From an uncultured bacterium (GTDB lineage Bacteria; Verrucomicrobiota; Lentisphaeria; Victivallales; UBA1829), in NCBI GenBank assembly GCA_900549045.1, contig URNE01000118.1:1-7013 (forward strand): DNA of 7,013 nt, read 5' to 3'. The notes beneath the pieces are model-generated. The model searched no databases. It saw only the letters and a list, made by a program, of their open reading frames with translations, and was not told the origin of the DNA. This document shows positions 1-6,140 of the stretch, piece by piece (position 1 is the first letter of the stretch; the number at the start of each line of letters is the position of its first letter). The position numbers and the translations under genes are program-made.

Positions 1-161
1 CCAGTTAAGATCTCGTGCAATGTCTGAACATATAATATAGTCTCCATTCGTTCCGACGTTTGCTGGAGATTGCTCTTTTGTGTGTCCGTCTTGATGATTT
101 TGCCGATCTTTTCAAAAAGCCGGATGTTCCGGTTTCGCTGTATCGCGAAGAACCGGAGCAC
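1..161 (-). CDS. Possible N-terminal part of an unrecognised protein, cut by the left edge
   Basis: Downstream of argH, in the same frame as argH and after its TAA, the minus strand stays open to the window edge. By hand count over 56 codons, GC is about 46% at codon position 1, 30% at position 2 and 64% at position 3, the order expected of a coding frame in this genome. The peptide is basic and hydrophilic (for example RNRNIRLFEKIGKIIKTD, then a stretch around METILYVQTL) and I do not recognise it. The start is unresolved: GTG at 159-161 is used here, but it has no Shine-Dalgarno; CTG at 168-170 and ATG at 45-47 are alternatives, the latter with only a weak GGAA upstream. It could be the beginning of a gene following argH, or a decayed remnant. 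Confidence 0.35.
   Translation of the reverse strand, partial: MLRFFAIQRNRNIRLFEKIGKIIKTDTQKSNLQQTSERMETILYVQTLHEILT
129..156 (-). repeat. Imperfect hairpin downstream of argH
   Basis: CCGGTT at 129-134 pairs with AACCGG at 151-156, and TCGC at 135-138 pairs with GCGA at 145-148, leaving a 2-nt bulge and a 6-nt loop. On the minus strand it lies about 40 nt past the argH stop. The first T-run (CTTTTTG) comes about 11 nt after the stem, so it is not a canonical intrinsic terminator. It may also simply be part of the open frame that overlaps it. Confidence 0.3.
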
Positions 162-176
162 CCGCGCCAGAGAGCG

Positions 177-195
177 AGGAAAAAGAATTTTTCCT
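177..195 (-). repeat. Perfect AT-rich inverted repeat just after the argH stop
   Basis: AGGAAAAA (177-184), a 3-nt loop and TTTTTCCT (188-195) form a perfect 8-bp-arm inverted repeat beginning 2 nt after the argH stop codon. As RNA it is a short A/U-rich stem ending in a U-run on the 3' arm. It could mark the mRNA 3' end or act as a weak terminator, but it lacks the GC-rich stem usual for an intrinsic terminator. Confidence 0.35.
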
Positions 196-197
196 GA

Positions 198-1571
198 TTA
201 TTTCCCGAGTTTTTCTTCCCAGAAGGCTATCTGGGAGGCAACCTGGTCGTAACCTGTTCCGCCGTAAGACTTCCGGAGGGTGACGGCCGAGACGGGCGAG
301 AAGAGCTTCAGCATCGCTTCGTCCGCTTCCGGAATGACCGACTGCATTTCCGCGAGAGAAAGGGCGTTCATCGCCTTGTTGTTTTCCGCGCAGTACTTCA
401 CCAGCGCGCCGACTTTGTGGTGTGCATGGCGGAAAGGAACACCTTTTCGGACAAGCGCTTCCGCAAGGTCTGTCGCCATGAGTCCGGGGTCGGAGGCGGC
501 GTCGAGCATACGCTCCGGCTTGGTCTTCATGGTCTCAATCATCGGCGGATAGACGGAAAGAATGCCTTTTGCGGTGTCGATGGAATCGAAGAGCGGCTCT
601 TTGTCTTCCTGAAGGTCGCGGTTGTAGGTCATGGGAAGACCTTTGCAGATGGTCAGCATGGCGGTGAGATTGCCGTACATGCGTCCGGTTTTGCCGCGCG
701 AAATTTCCGCAATGTCGGGATTCTTCTTCTGCGGCATGAGACTGGAGCCGGTGCAGAAGGCGTCCGAGAGTTCAATGAACTGGAATTCCTGCGACATCCA
801 GAGGATAATATCTTCGGAAAGACGCGAGATGTGCATGGAGAAAATAGCAAGGGCTGAAAGCAGTTCGCATGCGAAATCGCGGTCGGCGACGGAATCCATG
901 CTGTTGCGGGTGCAGGCGGGGAAGTCGAGAACCTTGCGTACGAATTCGCGGTCGATGGGCAGGGTGGAGCCGGCGAGCGCGCCGGAACCGAGCGGCATGA
1001 CGTTGAGGCGCGTGCGGCAGTCGGTGAGACGTCCGATATCGCGGTCGAACTGCTCGATGTATGCGAGCATGTGATGAGCGAAAAGGACCGGCTGGGCGTG
1101 CTGCATGTGCGTGAAGCCCGGAAGAATAGTGGTCTTGTTCGCTTCCGCCTGAGCGAGCAGAGCGTGCTGAAGATGACGGATTCCGTCGATGATTTCGAGA
1201 ATCTCGTCGCGCAGATAGAGACGGGTGTCGAGCGCGACTTGATCGTTTCTGCTGCGTGCGCTGTGGACGCGTGCGCCTTCATCGCCGAGCAGCCGGATGA
1301 GTTCCGTTTCGATGTGCATGTGAATGTCTTCGAGGGCAACGTCGAATTTGACTTTTCCCTCTTCGATCATTTTCCGGACTTCATCGAGCCTGGCGATGAT
1401 GTCTTCGGCGGATTTTTTCGGGATAATACCGGTTGCGCCGAGCATGGCTGCATGAGCTTTGCTGCCCATTATGTCATGCTTATAGAGCCGTTTGTCAAAC
1501 GAGATCGATTCGGTGAAATCCTGCACGCTTTTTGCCGCGCCCTGCGAAAATCTTCCGCCCCACAGTGCCAT
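198..1571 (-). CDS. argH: Argininosuccinate lyase
   Basis: Cytoplasmic enzyme of the fumarase/aspartase superfamily that splits argininosuccinate into arginine and fumarate, the last step of arginine biosynthesis; the family is a homotetramer with active sites built from three subunits. The 457-residue product has the usual full length. Visible landmarks are the N-terminal ALWGGRF, the HSARSRNDQ block (residues 103-111), GFTHMQHAQ at 152-160 with the conserved His155, and the superfamily signature GSSLMPQKKNP at 275-285, whose mobile-loop serine is the expected catalytic base. ATG at 1569-1571 is chosen because an AAGGAG lies 8 nt upstream (1580-1585); the in-frame TTG two codons earlier would sit only 2 nt from it. 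It has its own promoter and no other arginine gene is nearby in the window. All key residues are intact, so it should be active. Confidence 0.97.
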   Translation of the reverse strand: MALWGGRFSQGAAKSVQDFTESISFDKRLYKHDIMGSKAHAAMLGATGIIPKKSAEDIIARLDEVRKMIEEGKVKFDVALEDIHMHIETELIRLLGDEGARVHSARSRNDQVALDTRLYLRDEILEIIDGIRHLQHALLAQAEANKTTILPGFTHMQHAQPVLFAHHMLAYIEQFDRDIGRLTDCRTRLNVMPLGSGALAGSTLPIDREFVRKVLDFPACTRNSMDSVADRDFACELLSALAIFSMHISRLSEDIILWMSQEFQFIELSDAFCTGSSLMPQKKNPDIAEISRGKTGRMYGNLTAMLTICKGLPMTYNRDLQEDKEPLFDSIDTAKGILSVYPPMIETMKTKPERMLDAASDPGLMATDLAEALVRKGVPFRHAHHKVGALVKYCAENNKAMNALSLAEMQSVIPEADEAMLKLFSPVSAVTLRKSYGGTGYDQVASQIAFWEEKLGK

Positions 1572-1589
1572 ATTCAAAACTCCTTGAAT
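1572..1589 (-). promoter_or_regulatory. argH Shine-Dalgarno inside a small perfect hairpin
   Basis: Immediately before the argH ATG, the minus strand reads ATTCAA-GGAGTT-TTGAAT: 6-bp perfect arms (1584-1589 and 1572-1577) with most of the AAGGAG ribosome-binding site in the 6-nt loop. The stem is A/T-rich and weak. It may modestly expose or hide the site; it may also be chance. Confidence 0.45.
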
Positions 1590-1603
1590 TTATTGTTGTT
1601 TAA

Positions 1604-1631
1604 AATATAGCACGGTTCCGCGGAAAAACAA
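1604..1631 (-). promoter_or_regulatory. argH promoter
   Basis: Minus-strand -35 TTGTTT (1626-1631), a 16-bp spacer and -10 TATATT (1604-1609, five of six consensus bases). The predicted start is near 1597, giving a leader of about 26 nt. The spacer contains the perfect 10-bp palindrome TTCCGCGGAA (1616-1625), a possible operator. The element falls in the only A/T-rich gap between argH and the upstream decarboxylase gene, and its -35 side resembles the promoter at 6113-6140. Confidence 0.6.
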
Positions 1632-1674
1632 CAGCGCGTCGAGGCGAATTCATCATTTATTTGAAGTGCGCATT

Positions 1675-2628
1675 TCATGCTTCGCCGGAACGGAGGAGAT
1701 CATCGAAGTAGCGGATGGTCAGCTTCAGTCCCTCTTCCAGATGCGTGGTGGGCTTCCAGCCGAGAATCTGCTGCGCTTTCGTGATGTCCGGACGGCGCTG
1801 GCGCGGGTCGTCGGAAGGCAGGGGACGGAAGACGATTTCCGAATTCGAGTTTGTGAGTTTCCGGACAAGTTCGGCAAGCTGCAGCATGGTGAATTCGCCG
1901 GGGTTGCCGATGTTGATCGGACCGGTCACTTCGTCGCCGGTATTCATCATGCGGACCATTGCGTCGATGAGGTCGGTGCAGTAACAGAAACTGCGGGTCT
2001 GCGAGCCGTCGCCGTAAATTGTGATCGGTTCGCCGCGCAGCGCCTGCAGAATGAAGTTGCTGACGACGCGTCCGTCGTTCGGGTGCATGTTCGGGCCGTA
2101 CGTGTTGAAAATGCGCACGATTTTGATGCGGAGGCGGCACTGGCGGTAATAGGACATGAAGAGGGTTTCTGCGGCGCGTTTGCCTTCATCGTAGCAGGCG
2201 CGTTCTCCGATGGGGTTTACGTTGCCCCAGTACTCCTCGACCTGCGGATGAACATGCGGATCACCGTAGACTTCCGAGGTGGAGGACTGCAGGATTTTGG
2301 CTCCGATGCGTTTGGCGAGCCCGAGCATGTTGATTGCGCCGTGGACGCAGGTCTTGACCGTCTGGACCGGATCCCGCTGATAGTGGATCGGGGAGGCGGG
2401 GCAGGCGAGATTGTAGATTTCATCCACTTCAACATAGAGCGGGAAGGTGACGTCGTGGCGCAGAACTTCAAACCTGTGGTTGTCCAGAAGGTGCTCGATG
2501 TTGCGTTTGCAGCCTGTGAAAAAGTTGTCGGCGCAGATGACGTTGTGTCCGTCGTTCAGCAGGCGTTCGCAGAGGTGCGAACCGAGAAATCCGCCTCCGC
2601 CGGTAACCAGGATGTTTTTACGAATCAT
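1675..2628 (-). CDS. uxs: UDP-glucuronate decarboxylase (UDP-xylose synthase)
   Basis: Cytosolic NAD-dependent extended short-chain dehydrogenase/reductase that oxidises and decarboxylates UDP-glucuronate to UDP-xylose, a donor for xylosylated glycans or a precursor of other pentoses. The 317 residues start with the Rossmann motif VTGGGGFLGSH (8-18), followed by DNFFTG (34-39), the family-typical HDVTFPLYVEVDEIYNLACPASP (from 58), STSEVYGDP (116-124), the catalytic Tyr146-x3-Lys150 pair (CYDEGKR) and GSQTRSF (208-214). The DNFFTG, LACPASP and STSEVYGDP blocks separate it from UDP-glucose epimerases and dTDP-glucose dehydratases. There is no membrane anchor. The start at MIRKN is chosen because AGGGG sits 5 nt upstream (2634-2638); an in-frame ATG at 2671-2673 would lie inside the promoter palindrome. 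It is preceded by its own consensus-like promoter. No glycosyltransferase or UDP-glucose dehydrogenase is present to show where the UDP-xylose goes. Confidence 0.95.
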   Translation of the reverse strand: MIRKNILVTGGGGFLGSHLCERLLNDGHNVICADNFFTGCKRNIEHLLDNHRFEVLRHDVTFPLYVEVDEIYNLACPASPIHYQRDPVQTVKTCVHGAINMLGLAKRIGAKILQSSTSEVYGDPHVHPQVEEYWGNVNPIGERACYDEGKRAAETLFMSYYRQCRLRIKIVRIFNTYGPNMHPNDGRVVSNFILQALRGEPITIYGDGSQTRSFCYCTDLIDAMVRMMNTGDEVTGPINIGNPGEFTMLQLAELVRKLTNSNSEIVFRPLPSDDPRQRRPDITKAQQILGWKPTTHLEEGLKLTIRYFDDLLRSGEA

Positions 2629-2641
2629 ATTTACCCCTGTT

Positions 2642-2681
2642 GCAGTTTCATGGTATCTGCTGCAAGATACCATGAAACTGC
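2642..2681 (-). promoter_or_regulatory. Perfect 17-bp inverted repeat, candidate operator of the uxs promoter
   Basis: GCAGTTTCATGGTATCT at 2642-2658 is exactly repeated in inverted orientation at 2665-2681, separated by 6 nt (GCTGCA). On the minus strand the repeat covers part of the spacer, the whole -10 box except its last base, the predicted start site (about 2657) and the early leader of the decarboxylase gene. A dimeric repressor bound there would block polymerase. Transcripts starting at the local promoter would carry only one arm, while read-through transcripts from the upstream GH5 gene would fold it into a 17-bp hairpin. There is no following T-run in either direction, so a classical terminator is unlikely. 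Confidence 0.75.
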
Positions 2682-2692
2682 GCGCGTGTCAA
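2664..2692 (-). promoter_or_regulatory. uxs promoter
   Basis: A perfect -35 TTGACA (2687-2692), an optimal 17-bp spacer and a -10 TATCTT (2664-2669, four of six consensus bases), giving a leader of about 29 nt to the ATG at 2628. The -35 is flanked by CGCGC/GCGCG arms (2681-2685 and 2693-2697), a minor inverted repeat. The perfect -35 and spacing make this the best sigma-70-type promoter in the window. Confidence 0.7.
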
Positions 2693-2711
2693 GCGCGATT
2701 CGGAAAAATCT

Positions 2712-3815
2712 TCAGGAAACATGTCCCTGAATGATGCGGAGGAGACGCGGACTGAGAATTTCACGGCGGTCGTCGTCGACAAGACTGAAGCGGTTGCCGT
2801 CGTTGGGCGTGCTGAGGTAATTCCAGACGCAGTAGGGAATGCCGTGTTCGATCAGAAGCGAGATCATGTCGCGCATCCAGTTCTCGCGGTATTCGAGCTT
2901 GCAGTGGCGGATCGTGCCGAATTCGCCGCACCAGAGAATCTTGTCGGGGTGGCTGCGGACGAATTCGAGTGCGCCGTTCAGTTCCTTGCGCATGTACCGG
3001 ATGTCCATGCGGTCGCAGTCTGCGTAATCGCCGACGTCCTGACCGACTGTGGTGCGGAATTCGCGGTACTTCTGAATGTCGCCGGGCCATTCCATCGCGC
3101 GGTTGTAGAAGAGGGGGAGCGCCTGGAGGACGCCGCGCTGGTGGGTGAATTCGATCGGAGCGTAGTTGTGGAAGGTGTAGATGATGTTGTCGTCGTCGAA
3201 CAGCTGCAGATCTTTGAGCGTGTTCGGGCTGTTCCAGCAGGTGCTGCCGATGATGATTTTGCGTGTCGGGTTGAGCTTGCGCAGTTCGTCGACGGTGCGT
3301 TCGGCAAGGCTGTTCCAGAGTTCGGGCTTGACGTCGCGGATTTCGTTCATGAGTTCAAATGCGACGCCGGGCTTGTCATGGAAGCGTTTTTCAAATTCAA
3401 TCCAGAGGGCGACGAAACGGTTCTGGAGTTCGGCGTCGTCGAGGAGTGCGACAGGTTCCGCAATGTCGCAGTAGTTGCCGACGGCCTTGTGGAGATTGAG
3501 GACGGCGTTCAGTCTGTACTTTTCGCACCAGGATATGAAGTTCGCGACGAGCTCGAACATGCGGTCGCGGTAGTGATACGGGGAATCTTCCATGACAATC
3601 TGGTCGAATCCGAGACGGATGTGGTCGAGCCCATAGGAGGCGATCCGGGCGACGTCCTCTTCGGTGATGTAGCTTTCAAAGTGCTCGAAATCGCCGATGG
3701 TGAGCGGCAGTTTCCATTTGTCGGGAAGGACGTTGAAACGTTTGTAGTTTGTGAGCCATCCGCCGATGCCCATGCCGCGGGTGAAGCCGGTGAAGCGTTC
3801 CGTTGATGTTTTCAT
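2712..3815 (-). CDS. GH5 (cellulase-family) glycoside hydrolase, apparently intracellular
   Basis: A 367-residue retaining beta-glycosidase of the clan GH-A (beta/alpha)8 type. Visible landmarks are FTRGMGIGGWL (11-21), HIRLGFD with Arg67 (65-71), LNLHKAVG with His109 (106-113), the acid/base ELMNEIR with Asn157-Glu158, YTFHNY with His216 (213-218), the nucleophile WCGEFGT with Glu298, and VWNYLS with Trp331 (330-335). These match the classic GH5 order Arg, His, Asn-Glu, His, Glu, Trp. There is no signal peptide and no carbohydrate-binding module, so it should act in the cytoplasm on imported oligosaccharides or glycosides; the exact substrate (glucan, mannan, steryl or aryl glucoside) cannot be told. 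AAGGAG lies 6 nt before the ATG, and the ATG overlaps the transporter stop by 4 nt (ATGA), indicating translational coupling as the last gene of the operon. Confidence 0.88.
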   Translation of the reverse strand: MKTSTERFTGFTRGMGIGGWLTNYKRFNVLPDKWKLPLTIGDFEHFESYITEEDVARIASYGLDHIRLGFDQIVMEDSPYHYRDRMFELVANFISWCEKYRLNAVLNLHKAVGNYCDIAEPVALLDDAELQNRFVALWIEFEKRFHDKPGVAFELMNEIRDVKPELWNSLAERTVDELRKLNPTRKIIIGSTCWNSPNTLKDLQLFDDDNIIYTFHNYAPIEFTHQRGVLQALPLFYNRAMEWPGDIQKYREFRTTVGQDVGDYADCDRMDIRYMRKELNGALEFVRSHPDKILWCGEFGTIRHCKLEYRENWMRDMISLLIEHGIPYCVWNYLSTPNDGNRFSLVDDDRREILSPRLLRIIQGHVS

Positions 3816-5104
3816 TTTACACTCCTTGAGTTTGTATTGTCCGGAAAGACTGCGGGTACCAGGAAGAGGAAGACGGCGGAGAGCAGGATCGCGCAGGAGC
3901 CCAGCAGGTAGAGACTCCGCCAGCGGCTGATCACAAGTCCGTGGAATTCCCAGCTCGAAGCGAGAAGTCCCGAACCGAGGAGCAGCGAAGGAACCACGCG
4001 GGCAAGCCCCGTCGCCCCGTAGGAAAATGTTCCGCTGAACGCCATCGCCATGACTTTGTTTCCGGGGGTCGCAAGCTCCATCATTTCAGAGGATGCGAGA
4101 ATGGAGTTTCCGGCGAGGAGGAAACTGAACATCAGCAGAACCGCGCCGGCGAAACACCACGCCGCAATTCCGCCGCGGTCGAGGAAGAAGAGCGATGTGT
4201 TCAGAATGAAATAGAGCAGGTGAAATGTGACGAATGCGCGTCCGGTTCCTCCGAGGAGTTTCACCGTGCGCCCGATTCCGAGATAGCCTAGCAGCATGCC
4301 CGTCAGCGCGGCGGCCGACAGAAACACCACGATGTTGTCCGGAGCATGGAGCCCCTTTTTCAGGTAAAGCATGGTCAGCGGAACCGTTCCGAATGTGGAG
4401 ATGTTGAGCATGAAGAGGTAGAGGGAAAATCCGGTCAGCCCCTTGTTGCCGATTGCGCGGCGGAGGCCGTCGAAGAACCCGAACTTTTCCGGCGCGCGGG
4501 CGGGGAACTCCGGAATCCGGGCGACGCAGAGGGCGCGTCCGCAGAACATCAGAGCGGCGGCGAAGATGACGAGCTGCATCTTCCAGAGGGGCGGCTGCGC
4601 TCCGAGGAGAGCCCCCGCCGTCACGAGAAACAAAACGGAGGTCAGCTGGTGGCAGAACCGCATCCGGCTGAAGAACGGGGTGCGCGAATCGCGGGTCAGG
4701 AAGGTGTCGAGCATCGGATACCAGCCGGCGACAAAGCCGGTCACGCCGAGCGCGAAGAGGAGTACGGCGGTCAGCATCACCGCGATGCCGGCTGCGCCGA
4801 ACCACGGGGAGGCGGCTGCGAGAAAATACATCAGCGAGGAGAGTGTCAGCACGCGGAGCATCACCGCGCGGTGTCCGTGGCGCATGACCAGATACGCGGT
4901 CGGAATCATGCAGAGTCCGTTCAGAAACGGCAGGAACGAGGTGGTGAGCAGCGAAAGCATGTCGCCCGCGCCGAGAGCTCCGGCGAAGAGAATGATGATT
5001 GCGCTGTCCGTGAGCACGACTTCGCCGGGGAAGCCGAAGCAGGATGAGAGCACGGCAAGGCGTTCCGCCTTCCGGACGTTTTGCGGGGAGAGTTCCGCGG
5101 TCAT
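3812..5104 (-). CDS. MFS-type sugar or glycoside transporter
   Basis: A 430-residue polytopic membrane protein with about 12 hydrophobic segments (approximately 34-48, 50-73, 83-100, 104-124, 152-169, 175-194, 225-245, 257-276, 290-308, 313-335, 352-377 and 398-420) and a charged central loop near 197-222 between the two six-helix halves. The loop after helix 2, YLVMRHGHRAVML, resembles MFS motif A. Length and layout fit a major facilitator that moves a small solute by ion symport; the substrate is inferred only from position between a LacI-type regulator and a GH5 enzyme. The ATG overlaps the regulator stop by 4 nt (ATGA) with GGAG 6 nt upstream, and its own stop overlaps the GH5 start in the same way. 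Family assignment is fairly sure, while direction and substrate are not. Confidence 0.8.
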   Translation of the reverse strand: MTAELSPQNVRKAERLAVLSSCFGFPGEVVLTDSAIIILFAGALGAGDMLSLLTTSFLPFLNGLCMIPTAYLVMRHGHRAVMLRVLTLSSLMYFLAAASPWFGAAGIAVMLTAVLLFALGVTGFVAGWYPMLDTFLTRDSRTPFFSRMRFCHQLTSVLFLVTAGALLGAQPPLWKMQLVIFAAALMFCGRALCVARIPEFPARAPEKFGFFDGLRRAIGNKGLTGFSLYLFMLNISTFGTVPLTMLYLKKGLHAPDNIVVFLSAAALTGMLLGYLGIGRTVKLLGGTGRAFVTFHLLYFILNTSLFFLDRGGIAAWCFAGAVLLMFSFLLAGNSILASSEMMELATPGNKVMAMAFSGTFSYGATGLARVVPSLLLGSGLLASSWEFHGLVISRWRSLYLLGSCAILLSAVFLFLVPAVFPDNTNSRSVK

Positions 5105-6090
5105 TTGAGTCTCCGTACCGAGCCGGTGATTTTCAGCGTCGGTTTGATGTTGGTGTGTACTGTCGTCCGGTGTTTCATCATCGGACGGTTCAGAATATAG
5201 AATTCGGTCCAGTCGAGAATATCCTGCGGGAGAAACTCGATGCGGTCGAACTGCACGGCGTCGGGCTGTTCCGGAATGACGTCTTCCGGACGGTCGTAGC
5301 TCATAATGGAAAGATTGCGGAAGCGGCCCTCCTTGTCGTTGAGGATGAACGCCTTGTAGAAAATCTGGCTGTATTCTCCGGCGAGAAAGAAAACTGCGGT
5401 CGGCATTTCATCGACGGAGTCGAAATAGCGGGTGAAGACGTCGCGCATGGTCTCTCCGCGTCGCGCTTCGACATAGTCGATGCGGCAGTCCGGGTTGAGG
5501 TTGTGAAGTTCGGCAAAGAAACTGCTCCTGCGGTCGAAACGGGTCGGGTGCGCTTCGCTGAGGTGAACGGCGATGTGGGAGTGTCCGCATTCGTGCAGAT
5601 GCCGTGCCGCCATGGCGCCGCCGAGAATGTTGTCGGAGGAGATGATGATGTCGGCGTCGCACTTCGTATAAATGGAAATCTGGTAAATCGACGGATTGAT
5701 TTCGAGTGCGCGGCGGACCGTTTCGTTTTCGGGGACGGAGCAGTAGACGATGACGTCGCTTTCCGCGGTCGCGTCGAAGAATTTCGCCGGGTTCTTGCGG
5801 TGGTCGGTTGCAACGCAGGCGAACTCATGATGGGAAAGACGCTGCATGAGCCGCATTCCGTAATGCTGGAGATACGCATGATCCGAAAAATCGAAGATGA
5901 TGCGGATTTTTCTGCTTGGCTTGTGTGCGTAGTAGCCGTAACGGTTGAGCGCCTCGACGACGCGCTGGCGGGTCGCCGGACGCACCGAAGATTCGTTGTT
6001 GAGCACGCGGTAAACGGTCATTGCGCTGACATGAAGTTCACGCGCGAGCTCCTTGAAGTTGATCAGACTGTTTTCGTTTTTCTGTCCCAT
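5101..6090 (-). CDS. LacI-family transcriptional regulator with atypical hinge
   Basis: A 329-residue DNA-binding regulator. The N-terminal helix-turn-helix is clear (NFKELARELHVSAMTVYRVL, 11-30, then NNESSVRPATRQRVVEALNRYGYYAHKPSR to residue 60), followed by a periplasmic-binding-protein-like ligand domain with the family-typical block SDNILGGAMAARHLHECGH (152-170), where Asp153 usually contacts the sugar. Core length is normal. Between the HTH and the first core strand (KIRIIFDF, 61-68) the usual hinge helix with its A-R-x-L motif is missing, so the linker is about ten residues shorter than in LacI or PurR. It probably controls its own operon, being first of three overlapping genes. The start ATG has AAAGGA 10 nt upstream (6101-6106), and no alternative start is better. 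Confidence 0.9.
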   Translation of the reverse strand: MGQKNENSLINFKELARELHVSAMTVYRVLNNESSVRPATRQRVVEALNRYGYYAHKPSRKIRIIFDFSDHAYLQHYGMRLMQRLSHHEFACVATDHRKNPAKFFDATAESDVIVYCSVPENETVRRALEINPSIYQISIYTKCDADIIISSDNILGGAMAARHLHECGHSHIAVHLSEAHPTRFDRRSSFFAELHNLNPDCRIDYVEARRGETMRDVFTRYFDSVDEMPTAVFFLAGEYSQIFYKAFILNDKEGRFRNLSIMSYDRPEDVIPEQPDAVQFDRIEFLPQDILDWTEFYILNRPMMKHRTTVHTNIKPTLKITGSVRRLK

Positions 6091-6103
6091 GCGAATTGTT
6101 TCC

Positions 6104-6113
6104 TTTCCGGAAA
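6104..6113 (-). promoter_or_regulatory. Palindrome at the regulator operon start site, candidate autoregulatory operator
   Basis: TTTCCGGAAA is a perfect 10-bp palindrome with a central CG, the symmetry favoured by LacI-family operators. It overlaps the last base of the -10 box, the predicted start (about 6106) and the Shine-Dalgarno of the regulator gene. A repressor bound here would shut off the whole operon. Short palindromes also occur by chance in such sequence. Confidence 0.4.
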
Positions 6114-6140
6114 TTATAAGTAATTTTTACGGAAAAGCAA
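6113..6140 (-). promoter_or_regulatory. Promoter of the regulator-MFS-GH5 operon
   Basis: Minus-strand -35 TTGCTT (6135-6140, matching TTG), a 16-bp spacer and a perfect -10 TATAAT (6113-6118). The predicted start near 6106 leaves a leader of only about 16 nt. It lies in the 98-nt gap between the esterase stop and the regulator start, the longest non-coding stretch between the right-hand genes. Confidence 0.65.

Noticed and set aside
31..36. TATAAT on the plus strand at the left edge, considered as a promoter
   Set aside because: No -35 box at usable spacing and no plus-strand gene follows.
70..252. Plus-strand frame of 60 codons at the left edge
   Set aside because: It overlaps the argH C-terminus antisense, shows no homology I recognise, and the minus frame has the better codon-position pattern.
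2629..2673. N-terminal extension of the UDP-glucuronate decarboxylase to an ATG at 2673
   Set aside because: That ATG lies in the promoter spacer and inverted repeat; MIRKN at 2628 has its own AGGGG and matches the family start at the Rossmann fold.
2721..3806. Long plus-strand open frame (361 codons) opposite the GH5 gene, with similar ones at 1666-2730 and 5044-6123
   Set aside because: They mirror well-supported genes on the other strand, arise from GC-rich third positions, and encode no recognisable family.
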